Positions 1 to 12,256 of a stretch of 64,000 bases of DNA are shown piece by piece. Each line of letters opens with the position of its first letter. Positions within the stretch are counted from its first letter, which is position 1. The DNA is taken from contig JAXDDX010000072.1 in NCBI GenBank assembly GCA_034670405.1, positions 1,240,001 through 1,304,000 on the forward strand. The letters are read 5' to 3'. This stretch comes from Hoplostethus atlanticus. Its lineage: Eukaryota; Chordata; Actinopteri; Trachichthyiformes; Trachichthyidae. Both the position numbers and the translations under genes were made by a program. Under the pieces are notes generated by a model that worked only from the letters and a program-made list of their open reading frames with translations, was not told the DNA's origin and did no database searches.

Positions 1-5
1 GGAGT

Positions 6-299
6 TTGGCCCATTGGTCACCCAATATGTGATGAGAGGATTGGCACCAAAATCATCTCTGTGTCTCCGGTAGATAGCACTGTCCAGTACACATGCTAAC
101 ACTTTAGCATACAGTATTTTAAGTAACCATAGGTGATTAGCATTATCCTAAACCTGAGACAATGAAAACTTATCAGTTCAAATGGATGGTTAGTTAATTT
201 TACTAGCATGTCTAAACGTGCAGGCCTTGTTTAGGGGATTGGTAAAAGAGATGATTTTGGTGTCAATCCTCTCATCACATATTGTGACCAATGGGCCAA
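6..299. mobile_element. Foldback/MITE-like element with about 55-bp inverted ends
   Basis: Bases 6-60 and 245-299 are near-perfect inverted copies. The left arm begins TTTGGCCCATTGGTCACCCA and the right arm, read on the minus strand, begins CTTGGCCCATTGGTCACAAT; both continue through the shared GTGATGAGAGGATTG. The roughly 185-bp interior is non-coding. The element sits at the window edge, so its outer boundary and target duplication cannot be checked. Confidence 0.8.
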
Positions 300-1674
300 G
301 GCTGTGTAGTCCTTTAATGGTCAGTTTGCACAGGATAAGACATCTCTGTAATCAGTCTCCACAATTATAGAGATGTAACTGCATACACACCAACAAGACA
401 CCATGCAACATAAGTAACTTCCCACAATTGACACAGACGTCCTTGAACAATAATACAAGTTGCAACTGGACCAGATTTGAGACTGACATCTCGATTGTTG
501 TTTGTCGTACAAAAATTACAAAATGCAAAAAAGAGTAGTAGTAGTAAAGGTAACAGAGAAATCTGCATACACATGGTTCTCAACAGCACATGGTTTGAGA
601 CCACTGCTGTAAGATATAGTCTTACAGATACAGTGTCACCTGTAAACCAGCCACACTGACAGTTCTTAAAAGGACAAAGTCTCAGTTACAGTGTTAGATG
701 TCCTCAATCTGTGATGTCCACGGCACTGCAATGGAAGTCATAGCAACAATGAAACAACAACAATGAAAAGAAAAAAGAAAAAAAAAAGAACCGCAAAGCT
801 GTGTTCGCCGTCTGCTTCTTCAACTCCTGTGGTAGCATTACGGATGCCGGTTACCTCAGCCTCAGCATAGATGCTGTTTCATGGTAGACAGCTCATCAAG
901 TGCCAAGCGTTGGGGCGGGACCTGAGGAGGGCGGGACTACCAATACACCTCTTGTCACAAGGTGAAAAGTTGCACACTGTAACTTTAAGACTTACATTCT
1001 GAATGGAATAAAAGGTGTCAGAATGTATGAAAAGACACCAAAATAAAGCTTGTTGGTCTAAATATTTCCCCAAGGGAGCATAACTCATGGACCCCCATAG
1101 TGGGTTAATTTTTCCCCTTTGGCTGGTTACTCAAAGTGCCCGCCCAGTTTGGAAAGGAAGACCTCAGAGTTCAACTTTGCCCTCATCTCAGCAGGAAGTG
1201 ACAAGTATCAGCGATGGAATCATAGCTTCTAAACGGGAAAAGATGATTCATGACAGTGTATTAGAGTACTGAGGGTGAGGGAGAGGCTAGTTTGATAATT
1301 GGTTGTGCGTGGAGATCTTCAAGCCTTCACCCAGATAAACACTGTTTGCATCCAGTTGCCAGACAACGTGGTATTCTTCTCCTGCCTCAGCCCTGCAGCA
1401 GCAGTGTCTATTGCAGCCAGGGAGGAGCACTGAACACCCCCCCCCCCCCTCAAACTGGCAACCCCGCAGAGCTCGAAACAAACAGAATGGGAGATTGATG
1501 GATGGATCTGGGCTATGTATGGCACCGTATATGTTTGTTGGCAGACTAACTGGTAGTGAACTCGACTGGCGGAGTTGCCCTAGAGCCACTTCTAACCCTC
1601 CCTATCTATCTCTCCGTCCTCTCTCTTATTACTTCCCCTGGGAGTGAAAAGGGATTCCCCCTCCCCACCATCTG

Positions 1675-1847
<173 letters not shown>

Positions 1848-2660
1848 AGAAAGAGGAGAAAGGGAAAAACATTGAGAGATACACTCATACAATACTGCAC
1901 ATTACAGTATGACAGAATAACTGGATTTCTATCAAAGTATGTATGTGAATTATGATGTATCAAGTAAGAAAGGCTAAATGGAAAAGACAAATGTGGATTT
2001 CCTCCAAAAAAACAATTACGCTCGTTTGAGGTAGAGGTTTTTTGTTGTTTAAGAAATTACGCTGTAAATAGCAACTGAGCAATTTCTGACATGTATAAGT
2101 CATTGTGGCATTGTGGTTGTATGGCCATAAGTTGGTACATTAGAATAACACCAAGTGCATTTCTCTGTTTTCATCTTTGTGTAAAGCCTGAAATAGGGCC
2201 AACATTAGCTGACACTAAAGAACAACTTGCCCAAAACTTCTTGAAAGACATTTTTCTTGTGTTTTTTTTATGACATTCAGGAAACTGGTTTATTTGCTTC
2301 AACCCAGATGATGGAAAGACCCCAAATTGGCATGTTATTTTTTGTGACATTTGCAGCAAAAGTTTGCTTATAACTGGCTTGACGGTTGGATCGAAACATA
2401 ACATAAAGTGTGAGGCAACCAGAGAGGCAGACAGTTGGCGACTCAGGAGAAGAGAAGGAAAGCAGAAGTAAAGTGAACAGGCAGCCCACATCCGCAGCAG
2501 AAAGGAAATACAACACGGGGGAGAGGGGGGTGAAACACTGCACAAGACACACGTATACACAGACACACGCTTAGATATTGCGCAAATGTGCAAGCACACA
2601 GTCTCATTTAATGACACGGAACAGATGTAAACAACTGACACAGAGTAAATCCATATGTTG

Positions 2661-2697
2661 GCGCGCACGCACACACACGCACACACGCACACACACG
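2661..2697. repeat. Imperfect CA/CG microsatellite
   Basis: A short CA tract interrupted by CG steps. Confidence 0.9.
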
Positions 2698-3929
2698 ACT
2701 GAGCTAAAATCAGGGCTTGCTCAATACCACCATTAACTGGACAGCTTAGCCAGGGAGCTTTCCAGCAAAAGACAGACTAATATAGCAGCTAGACAGTTTT
2801 AAGGGGGGGGGGTGGTGGTTCAGAGGTGACATTTTTGATTTGACAACTTTTGATAACACCCCCCCCCACACACACACACACCCGGGCCAGCACCGCCTTG
2901 CCTAATGATTTAGGAAACTGGATATATTGGGGTGATATTGACATTAGGATATCTGCCAGTCATGTTGCCAAGATGATGGAGGATCCTCCCATTGGTCAAA
3001 TCCTAGTAGAGACTGGGCTGGAGCACCGGTCCTAACCAGCAGCTCCACTTTAGCTAGGTGTTTGTGCAGGAGCAGGGAAACCGGGGGGGGGCAGAGGAAT
3101 GTCAGGGTTTTTAACCGAAGACAGAAGCCTTTACTGTTTTTAAACAGTCTGGAGAGTTCCCAATACACTCCTCAGTGTAGGATCTGCTCTCATGACGGGG
3201 AGACACCATCATGCCCTCACAACTACTGAACCTGAAGCTGCTGAAAAAGCATGGCACCACGGGTGAAACTAGTAATTTTGGCTGGAATGGTCAATTTTGA
3301 GATATTACATGTAGCGTCTTTAGATATTGTAATTTGATGAGCTCTACAAAACATCATCAAACACAATTATAAGTCAATTTAAGTTCTTATACCAACTACA
3401 TCAGGTACACAAAGTGCATTAGCTTTAAAAAAAAAAAAAAATAAATAAAATATATATATATATTGCCATATTGATTATAACCACAGACTATGCAAAAGTA
3501 CTGATGCATCTCGCTATTTAACTTCAGGGTGGGTGACCTATCCAAAAGTACTTCATCTTCAAGAGAAAAAGTTGATGATTACCAGGCAGCTAAGATAACA
3601 GAATGTATATAAACGTCTGTCTATCAGTGGGTAAACGATAGAATTTCACCCCCTCCATCCCAATTATTACAAATTGGTAAGTAAAGTGTGTTATTTGATA
3701 AAATAGCCATGGTAGGCACTTTCAGTGATTGTGAACGTTGGTGGGAGTGAATCTTGGAGTCAGTGTGGCGGCATCAACAGAACACTGATGTCACTGCAGG
3801 TCATGGATCATCAATCACCGATATGTTATCTCTAATTAGTCATAAGTGTGTGTGGTCATTAATACCATGTGGCAGAGAAAGACAAATGATGTGACCAAAT
3901 CATATGCTGGTGCCGCCAACTGAGGAAGT

Positions 3930-4015
3930 TGGTAAAAATTAATTTTGAGGCCTGTCCCACACCACACTGGAATGATTTCTCTGGTCCGACATCTGAAATA
4001 AATAATAATAATAAT

Positions 4016-4049
<34 letters not shown>

Positions 4050-4137
4050 TATTCACTAGCTGTGGTCAGGGAGGAACCTCCATCATATCAGAGGTGGACG
4101 ACACCGGTATTTAATAAAAGGCCAATATCGGGCCTGT
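3930..4137. repeat. hAT-like MITE fragment interrupted by an AAT/CAA microsatellite
   Basis: Bases 4060-4137 carry the segment CTGTGGTCAGGGAGGAACCT followed by an AATAAAAGGCCAATATCGG stretch. This also occurs at 56076-56155 in a full-length copy and, inverted, at 4590-4685. An AAT-then-CAA triplet run (3997-4049) lies inside the fragment. Confidence 0.75.
3997..4049. repeat. (AAT)n(CAA)n compound microsatellite
   Basis: AAT triplets switch directly to CAA triplets over about 53 bp. Confidence 0.95.
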
Positions 4138-4571
4138 AGCCCTCGTGAGCCCCTTTCTGGGAACATCATGGCAGCAATACGAACAGCAGCGATCCCCTCC
4201 TTTGCAGACCCTCCCCCCATATCCGCCCCTCCTCCCATTCATTATTTCTTTAAGTCAGCTGCTGGGCTGCTTAGTTTTGGTATGGAGTGTCTGTTGGCTC
4301 TCCAGCTTCCTCTCTTTCTCCCCCCCCCCGCCGCTGTCCCTCTCTCTCTCAACAAGAAGCTCTTGTCTCTCAGATCCCCAGGAGGTCATACGAGAGTGGA
4401 GGTCCATTTATTAACTTTGTGCCCTCTCCCTCTGTCTCCATGCACAAACATTTTCATTGCTTCTGCCGGGGAAAATAATAATTAAAAAAAAATCAGTCTA
4501 GATGAGCCTTCACTGGCCCCAGCAACAATACTTAATAAAGTATGTTTTCTAAACTCACTTTGGGTTATTAC

Positions 4572-4910
4572 TGGGGTTAGAGTGATCAGTTTGCCAATAT
4601 TGTCCTTTTATTAAATATTGGATATCGGCCAGTCAATGTCGGCCTACCTGTGACATGATGGAGGTTCCTCCCTGACCACAGCTACATAAAAACACTTTTT
4701 TCAGTAATGCTTTTTTGTAAATTAAATCTTCATTTAAAGGCCCGTGAAAGTCCCAGAGTTTCCCTACCATTGAATAGGTGGGGGGGCACCCTGCTTTAAA
4801 GAGCTGCAACCTAAAAGAATTTCATCGGTCTGGGTCTCAATGGAGAGTTTTAGAGTGCTATGATGATCTAAATGCTGTTTCGGACGCTTTTCCACCCTTT
4901 CTTCAATACA
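4572..4910. repeat. hAT-like MITE family copy, truncated
   Basis: It begins GGGGTTAGAGTGATCA, then shows CCTTTTATTAAATATTGGAT and the TTCCTCCCTGACCACAGCTA segment inverted relative to the 4060 copy. It ends in the shared TCTCAATGGAGAGTTTTAG block (4833-4900). This is the same order as the minus strand of the complete copy at 55750-56194, but the far terminus is missing. Confidence 0.7.
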
Positions 4911-5985
4911 AAAATATGTGTGTCAAACTTCGAAAGCCCAGTTGAACCCGAGTCCTTACAACACACTCCCTTCAATAGATCTGAGCTACTGGGATAACAC
5001 TCAAGGCAAGCCAAGTCTCTCGTTTGTGTGTCGTGTGTGTGAACCTTTGACCTTCCTGAGGGGAAGCTGCTCCAGTAGGGAACGCAGGTTTGCTCGGAAG
5101 CACCGTGTTCCCCACTGGAGGAAATCGTCGGCCATCTTTGATTTCATTACAATGCAGATTGTTTCATATACTTGTCTTTAACAAAGTCTAAAAGTTTATT
5201 TGTGCATGGGAGTAGAGAAGTGAAGGATTACGCACAGCTGCTTGGATGAGTGAAACTTAGGGAGAGGCAATAACCGATACAATGAAAGTTCCCCCAAAGG
5301 GTGCTGTATCAGGTCACACCCCATGAACACCAGCACCGACATCACCCTGTGGCCCAGCCATGCTCTGTTTAGACACAAGAAAACAAAACACAGACAGACC
5401 ATACCTGACGACCATGACTGACAATTTGGTGAATCAGCAAGAACTGTCACCTCCTACGCTCTGACGGCACTGACACATACTGACACACATTGATGCGTGC
5501 ACACATACACATACACACACTGACACAGAAGGTGCAGGGGCAGGCTTTTTGGCCAGGTTTGCAGGTTTGCATTTCAGGGCTGTAATAATGTCTACGTGAG
5601 TGGGCATAACTTCTAGGTATCCAACTGAAACTGAAAACAGCTCGTTATCTCAAATTACCGCAAAGAGTAGGTGCTGGAAAAACATGTTTTCAAGGCTAAA
5701 CATCTGCCATGATATGAGTGCATCACCCTAGAATTACAGCAGAGTGAGTAAGACGTGAGTCACCATAAGCCAGTGAGACAGAGCGATACAGCGGGATCGT
5801 ACGACGTGGAGATGAAGTCAAGGCCAAGTGCAGTGAAGAACACATGCCATTTTTAAAATGTACACTGCTTTGACTAGTGGGAGGTCTGTACCATTGATTA
5901 TTGATTCTTGTCAATATGGCTTACCACTAAAGGGCTCTTTAAACACCATTAACATAAGCACACCAATGTTTAGCTGTAGCCTAGC

Positions 5986-6270
5986 CTGGAGTTCTCAAAC
6001 ACGAAAATTCAGACCCCCATTAGATCAGATTTAGTCCCAGGGACCCATATGGGAAGATTTGAGTTGTTGCTTTAGTACTGAATTGTAGAACTGTCCACAT
6101 AATAGTGATGAGAGATCATCTCTACTGGATAATCTCTACTGAATTACATTACATGGGAGGAGGCAGGAACCACCTCAAGGATCCCTGAAACCCCCTCCAG
6201 GACGCCTGCAACCTTGTGAAACCCCCTCAAGGACCACTGGTGCTCCTGAACCCCACTTTGAGAACTAATG
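5986..6270. mobile_element. Degenerate hAT-type MITE
   Basis: The left end has GTTCTCAAAC and the right end has CACTTTGAGAAC, the usual form of hAT MITE ends (CAGTGGTTCTCAAA). The interior has repeated CCCC(T/A)..AGGA(C/T)CC blocks typical of this class. Ends are mutated and no convincing 8-bp duplication is seen. Confidence 0.6.
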
Positions 6271-6751
6271 GCGCAGCCCGTCCTAGCTGGATTATTGGGT
6301 TATCTAAGAACCTTGGATAAACACATCCAGATCAAATCAAGGCAGCGGTATCCCGAGGCATGGGATACATTCATCACTCCCCTAGTCATTGCTGTTGGGT
6401 TGCTCAGGATGGCAGGTGTTTGCATGCGTGTGTGTGTGTTCAAGGCCTTCTCATCCCACTAGGTCCTTCTGAGCAGATGGTCATAATTACCACAGCACAG
6501 AAAGCAGTGGCAGAGGATGGGGGGGTGTTATTTTAAATCGCTGTGTAGCCAGATTGATTTCAGCAACCGGGATGGGGTAATCCTCTTTTCAACAAGACGA
6601 GGCCAAGGTAGCTCCCTTTAATCCCCCAATGTCATCCACACCTACATATTCAGCGCCTCTGCTGATTGGAAACGCGGTTGACATCAACAGATTTCTACAA
6701 TGTCGTCTGTAACTCAAACATGCTAATATATGTGTTTGAAGTGGGTGAAAG

Positions 6752-6841
<90 letters not shown>
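6752..6841. repeat. (CT)n(CA)n compound microsatellite
   Basis: A short CT run (6752-6766) passes into about 38 CA units ending at 6841. Immediately after it, ACTTCAGGAGGCCC occurs twice in tandem (about 6840-6869). Confidence 0.97.
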
Positions 6842-6843
<2 letters not shown>

Positions 6844-7781
6844 CAGGAGGCCCACTTCAGGAGGCCCATTCAAAAAGGTGTTGCCATGTTGTCAAACCAT
6901 GCGTCCGTGACTGGCTGCTCCCTCGTGATCACGTAACAGAAGTTGTGAAAACGTACAAAATCAACAAACGAAACACCTATGGCCCTCGCGCAAGCGAAAA
7001 AGGCTCTGAATATAAAGACCAGCGCATTTAAGGAGACTTGGGGGCGGGTAGAAACTGAAACTGTCCACTAGATTAGGTCTAAAACAAAAAAAAAAAGAAA
7101 TCTTAAAAAGGAAGAGGAACTAGGTTATATGACGTTACTTTTTCTCCCCAAGCCAACCGCCCTTCTTTGATGTCAACTTAAGGGAGGGACAAGAGAGAAC
7201 GTTACGCTAAACTACATTCAGAAATTTTGAATTTTATATAGCACTGCTTATCGGCTAAAGCACATAACTCCTGAAATATGACTCAATACCTTTTCTGAAT
7301 AGTTAAAAGTCACTCTACCATTTCGGCATAGACGTAACCCACCAGGCAGCACTTAATTTCAATAAAATCACAACTTTTATAATTGGTTGCTAACGCCCAC
7401 CACGGTGTATTTTTGGTGGAAGACTGTGTGAAAAAAACTCTAAAAGTTGAAATGTTATTGTAATAAGTGCAGTTTACTGGAATAAACGTGTGCCGAAGTA
7501 AAGGTTTGCTAAGAGTGGTTACAAGCGGTTTAAACTGATATTTTACGAGGTGTGGACATTTGCCAATAATCAAAGAAAACATTACACGACCAGATTTTGA
7601 ATTAAGTCTGACGTGACGTCCTCTCCATTCAAGACAACGACTGAAGAAGGATGTGCCGTCGCCGTTAGAAGAAAGACAGGGCAAAGCAGGTGGCGATAAA
7701 AACAAAAGACGGTCCACTAGCTCGCCGAAATTGTCAGCAATATTGTTTAACAGTGAAGGAAACGGTGGAAAGCGCACCAAC

Positions 7782-7953
7782 CTGCATGTGTAATGTCGGA
7801 CAGGTCGTAGTTCCTGGCGCTCCTGGGAAACTCTTTCAGTTTTCGGTTGGCCAAGTTCAGAGCCCCGCTCGCGGCAGCCTCCTCGAGCGCTTTCTCCACG
7901 CTCCGGCTGGCCGCTACTGTGGCCGGCAGCTGGGCTCCATCCCCAGCGGCCAT
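7782..7953 (-). CDS. lrch4: First coding exon of an LRCH-family (LRCH4-like) gene
   Basis: LRCH proteins carry N-terminal leucine-rich repeats and a C-terminal calponin-homology domain and act as cytoskeletal or membrane-associated scaffolds (family knowledge). This exon encodes 57 residues starting MAAGDGAQLPATV. It includes ALEEAAASGALNL, a KLKEFPR stretch and NYDLSDIT, the hallmark region just before the first leucine-rich repeat. LRCH4 has a near-identical ALEEA..TGTLNL and YDLSDIT; LRCH1, 2 and 3 have a DL(S/T)DT form, so LRCH4 fits best. The start was taken at 7953 because the protein begins MAAG as in LRCH4; an in-frame ATG three codons upstream is the alternative. The exon ends in codon phase 1 at a CAG|GTTGGT donor, matching the split of the next residue (Asp) in the family. 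I found no further exon leftward to base 1, so intron 1 exceeds 7.7 kb. Paralogue identity is less certain than family. Confidence 0.77.
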
Positions 7954-8340
7954 CAAACACACAGATCTACCTCCTCTATTACTTTGTTTGAAGCGTCCTC
8001 TCCACTTTCATGCCCCGTCGGTCGGTACCACCTCCCAATCGGTGTTCTTCCGGTAAACAACTTCAAAAGTACAATATTAAATCCGAGAAAAATGTGTTTT
8101 GCGAGTTTTGATTGCTTCACTCACACAACGGGAGCCAACGTTGTTTCTACTACGGGACAAGAGCGGTAAGACCTGTCAATCTTTCGGGAAGTTGGGTCAA
8201 CCTCGCAGGTTTAGCCAGAGTAATACCGGAAAAATAAGAGTTTGCCTTCAAAATAAAAGCGCTTTGTTACCTTTGGGGAAATCATTTCAGAGTGCACTGT
8301 TTTTCGTGAGGTGACCAATCATACTGAAGAGGAGGCAGGG
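7954..8340 (-). promoter_or_regulatory. Probable 5' UTR/promoter region of the LRCH4-like gene
   Basis: Directly upstream of the chosen start codon on the minus strand the DNA is locally richer in CG than the flanking intron. It contains CCAAT on the plus strand near 8035 and GACCAATCAT near 8312, and TACCGGAAAA (ETS-like) near 8224. The transcription start cannot be placed. Confidence 0.35.
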
Positions 8341-8715
8341 TTTAATGCTATGTACGCAACTGATATTTAACAAACAGGGTGGAAATTTGAGAAAGTAGCA
8401 GTAGTTAAGTTGGTGTTACTCGGCATTGAACATGGAGAAAGTAGCGGTAGTAAAGTTGTGGATGGAAACAAAGTGCACATCAACACTGAACACTCCCTTT
8501 TTCCTTTTTCCTTATCAGCGCAAAATGTGGTTGGGGCAGAATTTAAAGCAGGATCATGTGAACATTCCTTAAGTATTGGGGTGTACAGAACAAGACAAAT
8601 GGTATCAATTATTCAGTGGAATAATTAGCTTAAATGCGGAGTGAAACTAACTGCAAAATCCATACTAATTATTGGGAATGCTATTTCATTATGGAAGAGT
8701 GCCTTATGGACAGGG

Positions 8716-8819
8716 AATTTTGAGACTAATAATATTTAGTTTTTGTGAATTTTGAGACTAATAATATTTAGTTTTTGTGAATTTTGAGACTAATAATATT
8801 TAGTTTTTGTGAATTTTGG
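8716..8819. repeat. 32-bp tandem repeat, three perfect units plus a partial
   Basis: Units start at 8716, 8748 and 8780, each beginning AATTTTGAGACTAATAATAT and ending TTTTTGTG. A partial fourth unit ends at 8819. The three units are identical. Confidence 0.97.
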
Positions 8820-8904
8820 CAGCCCTATATGGGTATGAACATATGCTGTGAAAAGGACTGTGTAAAAAATAATAATTGTATTTGTTGCAACGCATGGTCG
8901 CCAG

Positions 8905-9190
8905 TAAGGGTTTTATGTTGAAAGTTTTGACCGGAAGTCGTAATTTTCTTCTGCGCGGCTTGACGCTGGTCTTTCGGGAGGGTACAGCCACAACGCGGAG
9001 GGAGCGGGGGAGTGGGCGTGGCCACACCGTAAACGCTGAAGGCGGGGCCTCGGCCTGCATATTGATTACTGTTTGGATCAGTAGACAGGATACTTACGTT
9101 GATGCTAATATACACCAATCAGCATAACATAATCAAAAAGTGAACCAATCACAAAGCGCTATGGCGGGGCGTTATGAGGTAGCCAGCCAG
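8905..9190 (+). promoter_or_regulatory. GC-rich promoter-like segment with a candidate 30-nt coding exon
   Basis: Seen: CCGGAAG (ETS-like) at 8931, a GGGCGTGGCC GC-box near 9013, GGCGGGGCC near 9041, CCAAT boxes at 9115 and 9145, then ATG at 9161. The ATG opens ten codons (MAGRYEVASQ) and ends exactly at CAG|GTAATC (9191). I cannot match this peptide to a family and cannot find a following exon before h2az1, so transcription from here is conjecture. It could also be an alternative upstream region for the LRCH4-like gene on the other strand. Confidence 0.3.
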
Positions 9191-11100
9191 GTAATCCACT
9201 TAATGTCCAAATTATCCTGAATGGACCCTGTCACAGAAATTGAATTACTGAAAATTGTTCCAACGTAAATAAAGTAATTAGAGCAGTTTCTAAATTGGAT
9301 GTTTACACAAGCATTGTTCTTTTGTTTCTCTGATGTGAAATTGTATTCTCCAGACTCCTTTGTTTACAACATACTGTCTGGCTGCTCTCATGTCTCGTCT
9401 TTGCACAATGAGCAATTGGACCTCTTTGTCTTCCAGAATCATAAGTAGACAATTGTCATGTTATAGCTGTAATATAATGTTGATTCATTCTGGTATACGG
9501 TAGGGAGAGTGCTGGTTACTATATGTATGAGTATGAGATAAATTATTAGATGTAGGGACTGAGATAATATTATTGTTTGGTACAATTTTAGTCACCAAAC
9601 TATCATCTTAGAGGGAACATTGGTCCTGAATGCTCTTCTTTTTTTACATTTGGCTTCAAAATAAATTCCTGGTGATTTTTGCTTGGTCTTTGCTCTACAT
9701 TATAATGACAGAAACCACAAGATCAAATTTGGACTCAAGTATGGAGAGTGACACACCTTACCATACGTATATATACCTACCCAGTGTGTGTTTATGTGTG
9801 TGTGTGTGTGTGTGTCTGCATGCACACACGTGTCTAAACGACTACTTAAGTGCAAATGTGGCGTCAGCGGGCTCACATTGTCCCCTCTTGCCTCCCGTGA
9901 GGTTTATAACCCTTTCTTCCATTCTTCCCCCATTGAACCGATGATTCCCCCCACCAACACCAACACCCACACATCCACTTCTTCCCCTGCACCATTAACA
10001 TTGTCCCTTCTCTCCACCCTTCTCTCTATCCCTTATTCCCTCCCTCCCCAGCGTCCCATTGGACCATCTGTCAATGTCCTACTGGACTGGTCGCCCAGCT
10101 GGGACCCGGGGGGTATGAGGGGGGTGTTCACTTTCACTCCACACTTAACAACACACTTATAACATCCATTACCAGCCACTGGTGAACCCATCCTGTCCAC
10201 TGGATCTTTAAGAGATTATAGTGAAAAACATAATGCCTCCCTCCACCCGAGGGGATGTTGTTATATTCCTGGCTCTGTTTAAATGCCCTAGTTCGTGATG
10301 GAATAGCACAAACTGAATCTGCAGATCGGGAGTTCTACAAACATTTCTCGGAGGCAGAGCTGCCATGGAGGCATGAAATAATCTCATTGGTTAAATTAAA
10401 CCTCAATGGGCAGAGCCAAAGAAGAACACTTTGGCGCTTAAATAGAGTGGTGCAGGGATAACATATTTTTGTAGGCCAACCTACATCGCCCTGGTTCCCT
10501 CTACAAAAAGCCAATGGGATTTTTGCATTGTATTTTGGATTATTGCAGAAAATAAGCTCTGTGGCAAACAAAAGTTTATGATACTTACACGTTTTGTTCA
10601 GCAAGATAATCTTCATAAATGATTTTTGAAGCGTAAATGCAATCGCCAGAAGTAAAAAGCTAACGTTAGGCTATAAACGAACTACACCACGGCTGCGTGA
10701 CTTCAACGTCACCACCACTAAAAATACTATAAATTGATAAATCTACAGGTTGGAAAGTTTGAGTTAGAATAGTTTGGAAGAGCGCGAGTATAAACACAAC
10801 TAGAGGCGTTTAATGTCCCCGACAACCTCTGTAGTCTCATTTAGCCACTTGTTAGCAACCGCATTTTTTAAGACACGTAAAAGCTTCAAAATTCACGAAT
10901 TTTATGTATACTGACGTATTTTATGTATTTTATGTTTCAAAACAATACGTGAATATCTCTTAAGCTCGTGTTAACCACAGACCTTATTTCAGGCATCTAA
11001 CCATAAACCCATTCAAAAAAACCATTGACTTCGAGACAAGGGAATTGGAAGTGCTAAAATGCTAACTCATGTCTTGGTTTTAGGACTCATTCCTGCAGCA
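9191..11100. other. Intergenic, no gene recognised
   Basis: Between the promoter-like segment and the CTAG-rich minisatellite I see no domain-bearing open frame. A pyrimidine-rich stretch lies at 9880-10060. The rest is AT-rich unique-looking sequence. Confidence 0.5.
9784..9816. repeat. (GT)n microsatellite
   Basis: A GT run interrupted once by TTAT. Confidence 0.9.
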
Positions 11101-11120
11101 CTCTATTCATGATGTTGGAT

Positions 11121-11285
11121 GGTCAGCAGGCTAGCTAACTAGCTAACGTACATAGCTATAGGCTAGTATGGCTGGATAATATTGGGTCAGCTAGGCTAAC
11201 TAGCTAACCTAAATAACTAAAGGCTAGTATGGCTAGCTTGAACTTAGAAGGTCAGCTAGGCTAACTAGGTAACCCACATAACGTA
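11121..11285. repeat. 64-65-bp minisatellite rich in CTAG/GCTAAC
   Basis: Units start GGTCAGC at 11121, 11185 and 11250 (two full, one partial). Each continues with a CTAGCTAACTAGCTAAC-like block and a GGCTAGTATGGCT block. Units differ by several substitutions. Confidence 0.85.
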
Positions 11286-11532
11286 ACATACAGTAAAACT
11301 GATACCCCATCATCAGTTGGAAACTGTGAATCACCCATAGCGCTGATGCTGGGGTAACTTTTTTTCCACTTGAGCACTTTATTTCTCTGACTTTATTGAT
11401 CTGATAGAACAAAATGGAAACTTTGCATTTAGAAAGACACAGTCGGTTTGTGTAGTTTTTTTCTTGCATTCGTGAGCGTGAACTCCCATAGCGTCTAGTT
11501 TTCACTGGATTTTTGGGCCCGTGCTCTTCGGT

Positions 11533-11860
11533 ATTTGAAGGCTGATACCAATAATGATATTTTTGTTTTTAAGCTGCCAGTAGCCAATATTTTGCACCAA
11601 TATTCATTGTCTCAAAATTTGACAATTTTCATGTCCAAGAAAATCCAAAAAATGACGAGTCAGTGTTTCCCCCAGAATTTTATTCTTGGCAGGGTGGAAA
11701 AGCCTCTGAAACAACATTTAGACCAGTTGTCGATCATATGCCTTTGAGGCCCAAGAGTATGCAGTTTTCATTCTAAATCAGCTGCTGTGTGTTTGTCTGA
11801 AATGGCAGTCTGGATACTCTTTGGCCTCCATGGTACTGGATTGAAAACCACTGATTTAGA
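11533..11860. repeat. hAT-like MITE family copy, same orientation as 55750-56194
   Basis: It starts GTATTTGAAGGCTGATACC, contains AAGCTGCCAGTAGCCAATAT and the GGGTGGAAAAGCCTCTGAA block, and ends in GATTGAAAACCACTGATTTA. The middle blocks recur at 26936-27110, 35010-35100 and 55750-55920. The reading frame at 11787-12275 starts inside this repeat and is not taken as a gene. Confidence 0.7.
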
Positions 11861-12256
11861 CCATCACGTGAGACTAAAACTCTCTCTTTTGAAGCTGAAA
11901 AGAGGGACGGGCGAATGGGGCGAACAAAAAGATGAATGTCTACGCAGAGGTTTCAACGTCTTGCAACACAGAGACAACAACACGAGCGGAGGCAAGTGGG
12001 TCAGGAAACGAACAGCATCTCTCTACAAGCCGCTTGGGGGAAAAACAGAGAGGATGGGGGGGAGGAAGAGAGGCAAAGCTCAGAGGAAGAAGGGGAGGAC
12101 AGAGAGCGTGAGAAACAGTGATGTCAGTCTTCCTATAGGGACTCTAGATAAAGTGGAAGAGAGAAGACAGTTTGGTGGGAAAAGATTAGAAGAGCAGTTG
12201 AACAGAAGATTACTGGGTCACTGGTTTGGAAAGACCTCAAAAACAAGCAAACAAAC

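Noticed and set aside
7310-7960. 216-codon minus-strand frame over the LRCH4-like exon
   Set aside because: It is an alternative frame of the GC-rich exon continued into the intron; the LRCH-like frame has the recognisable motifs and the right donor phase.
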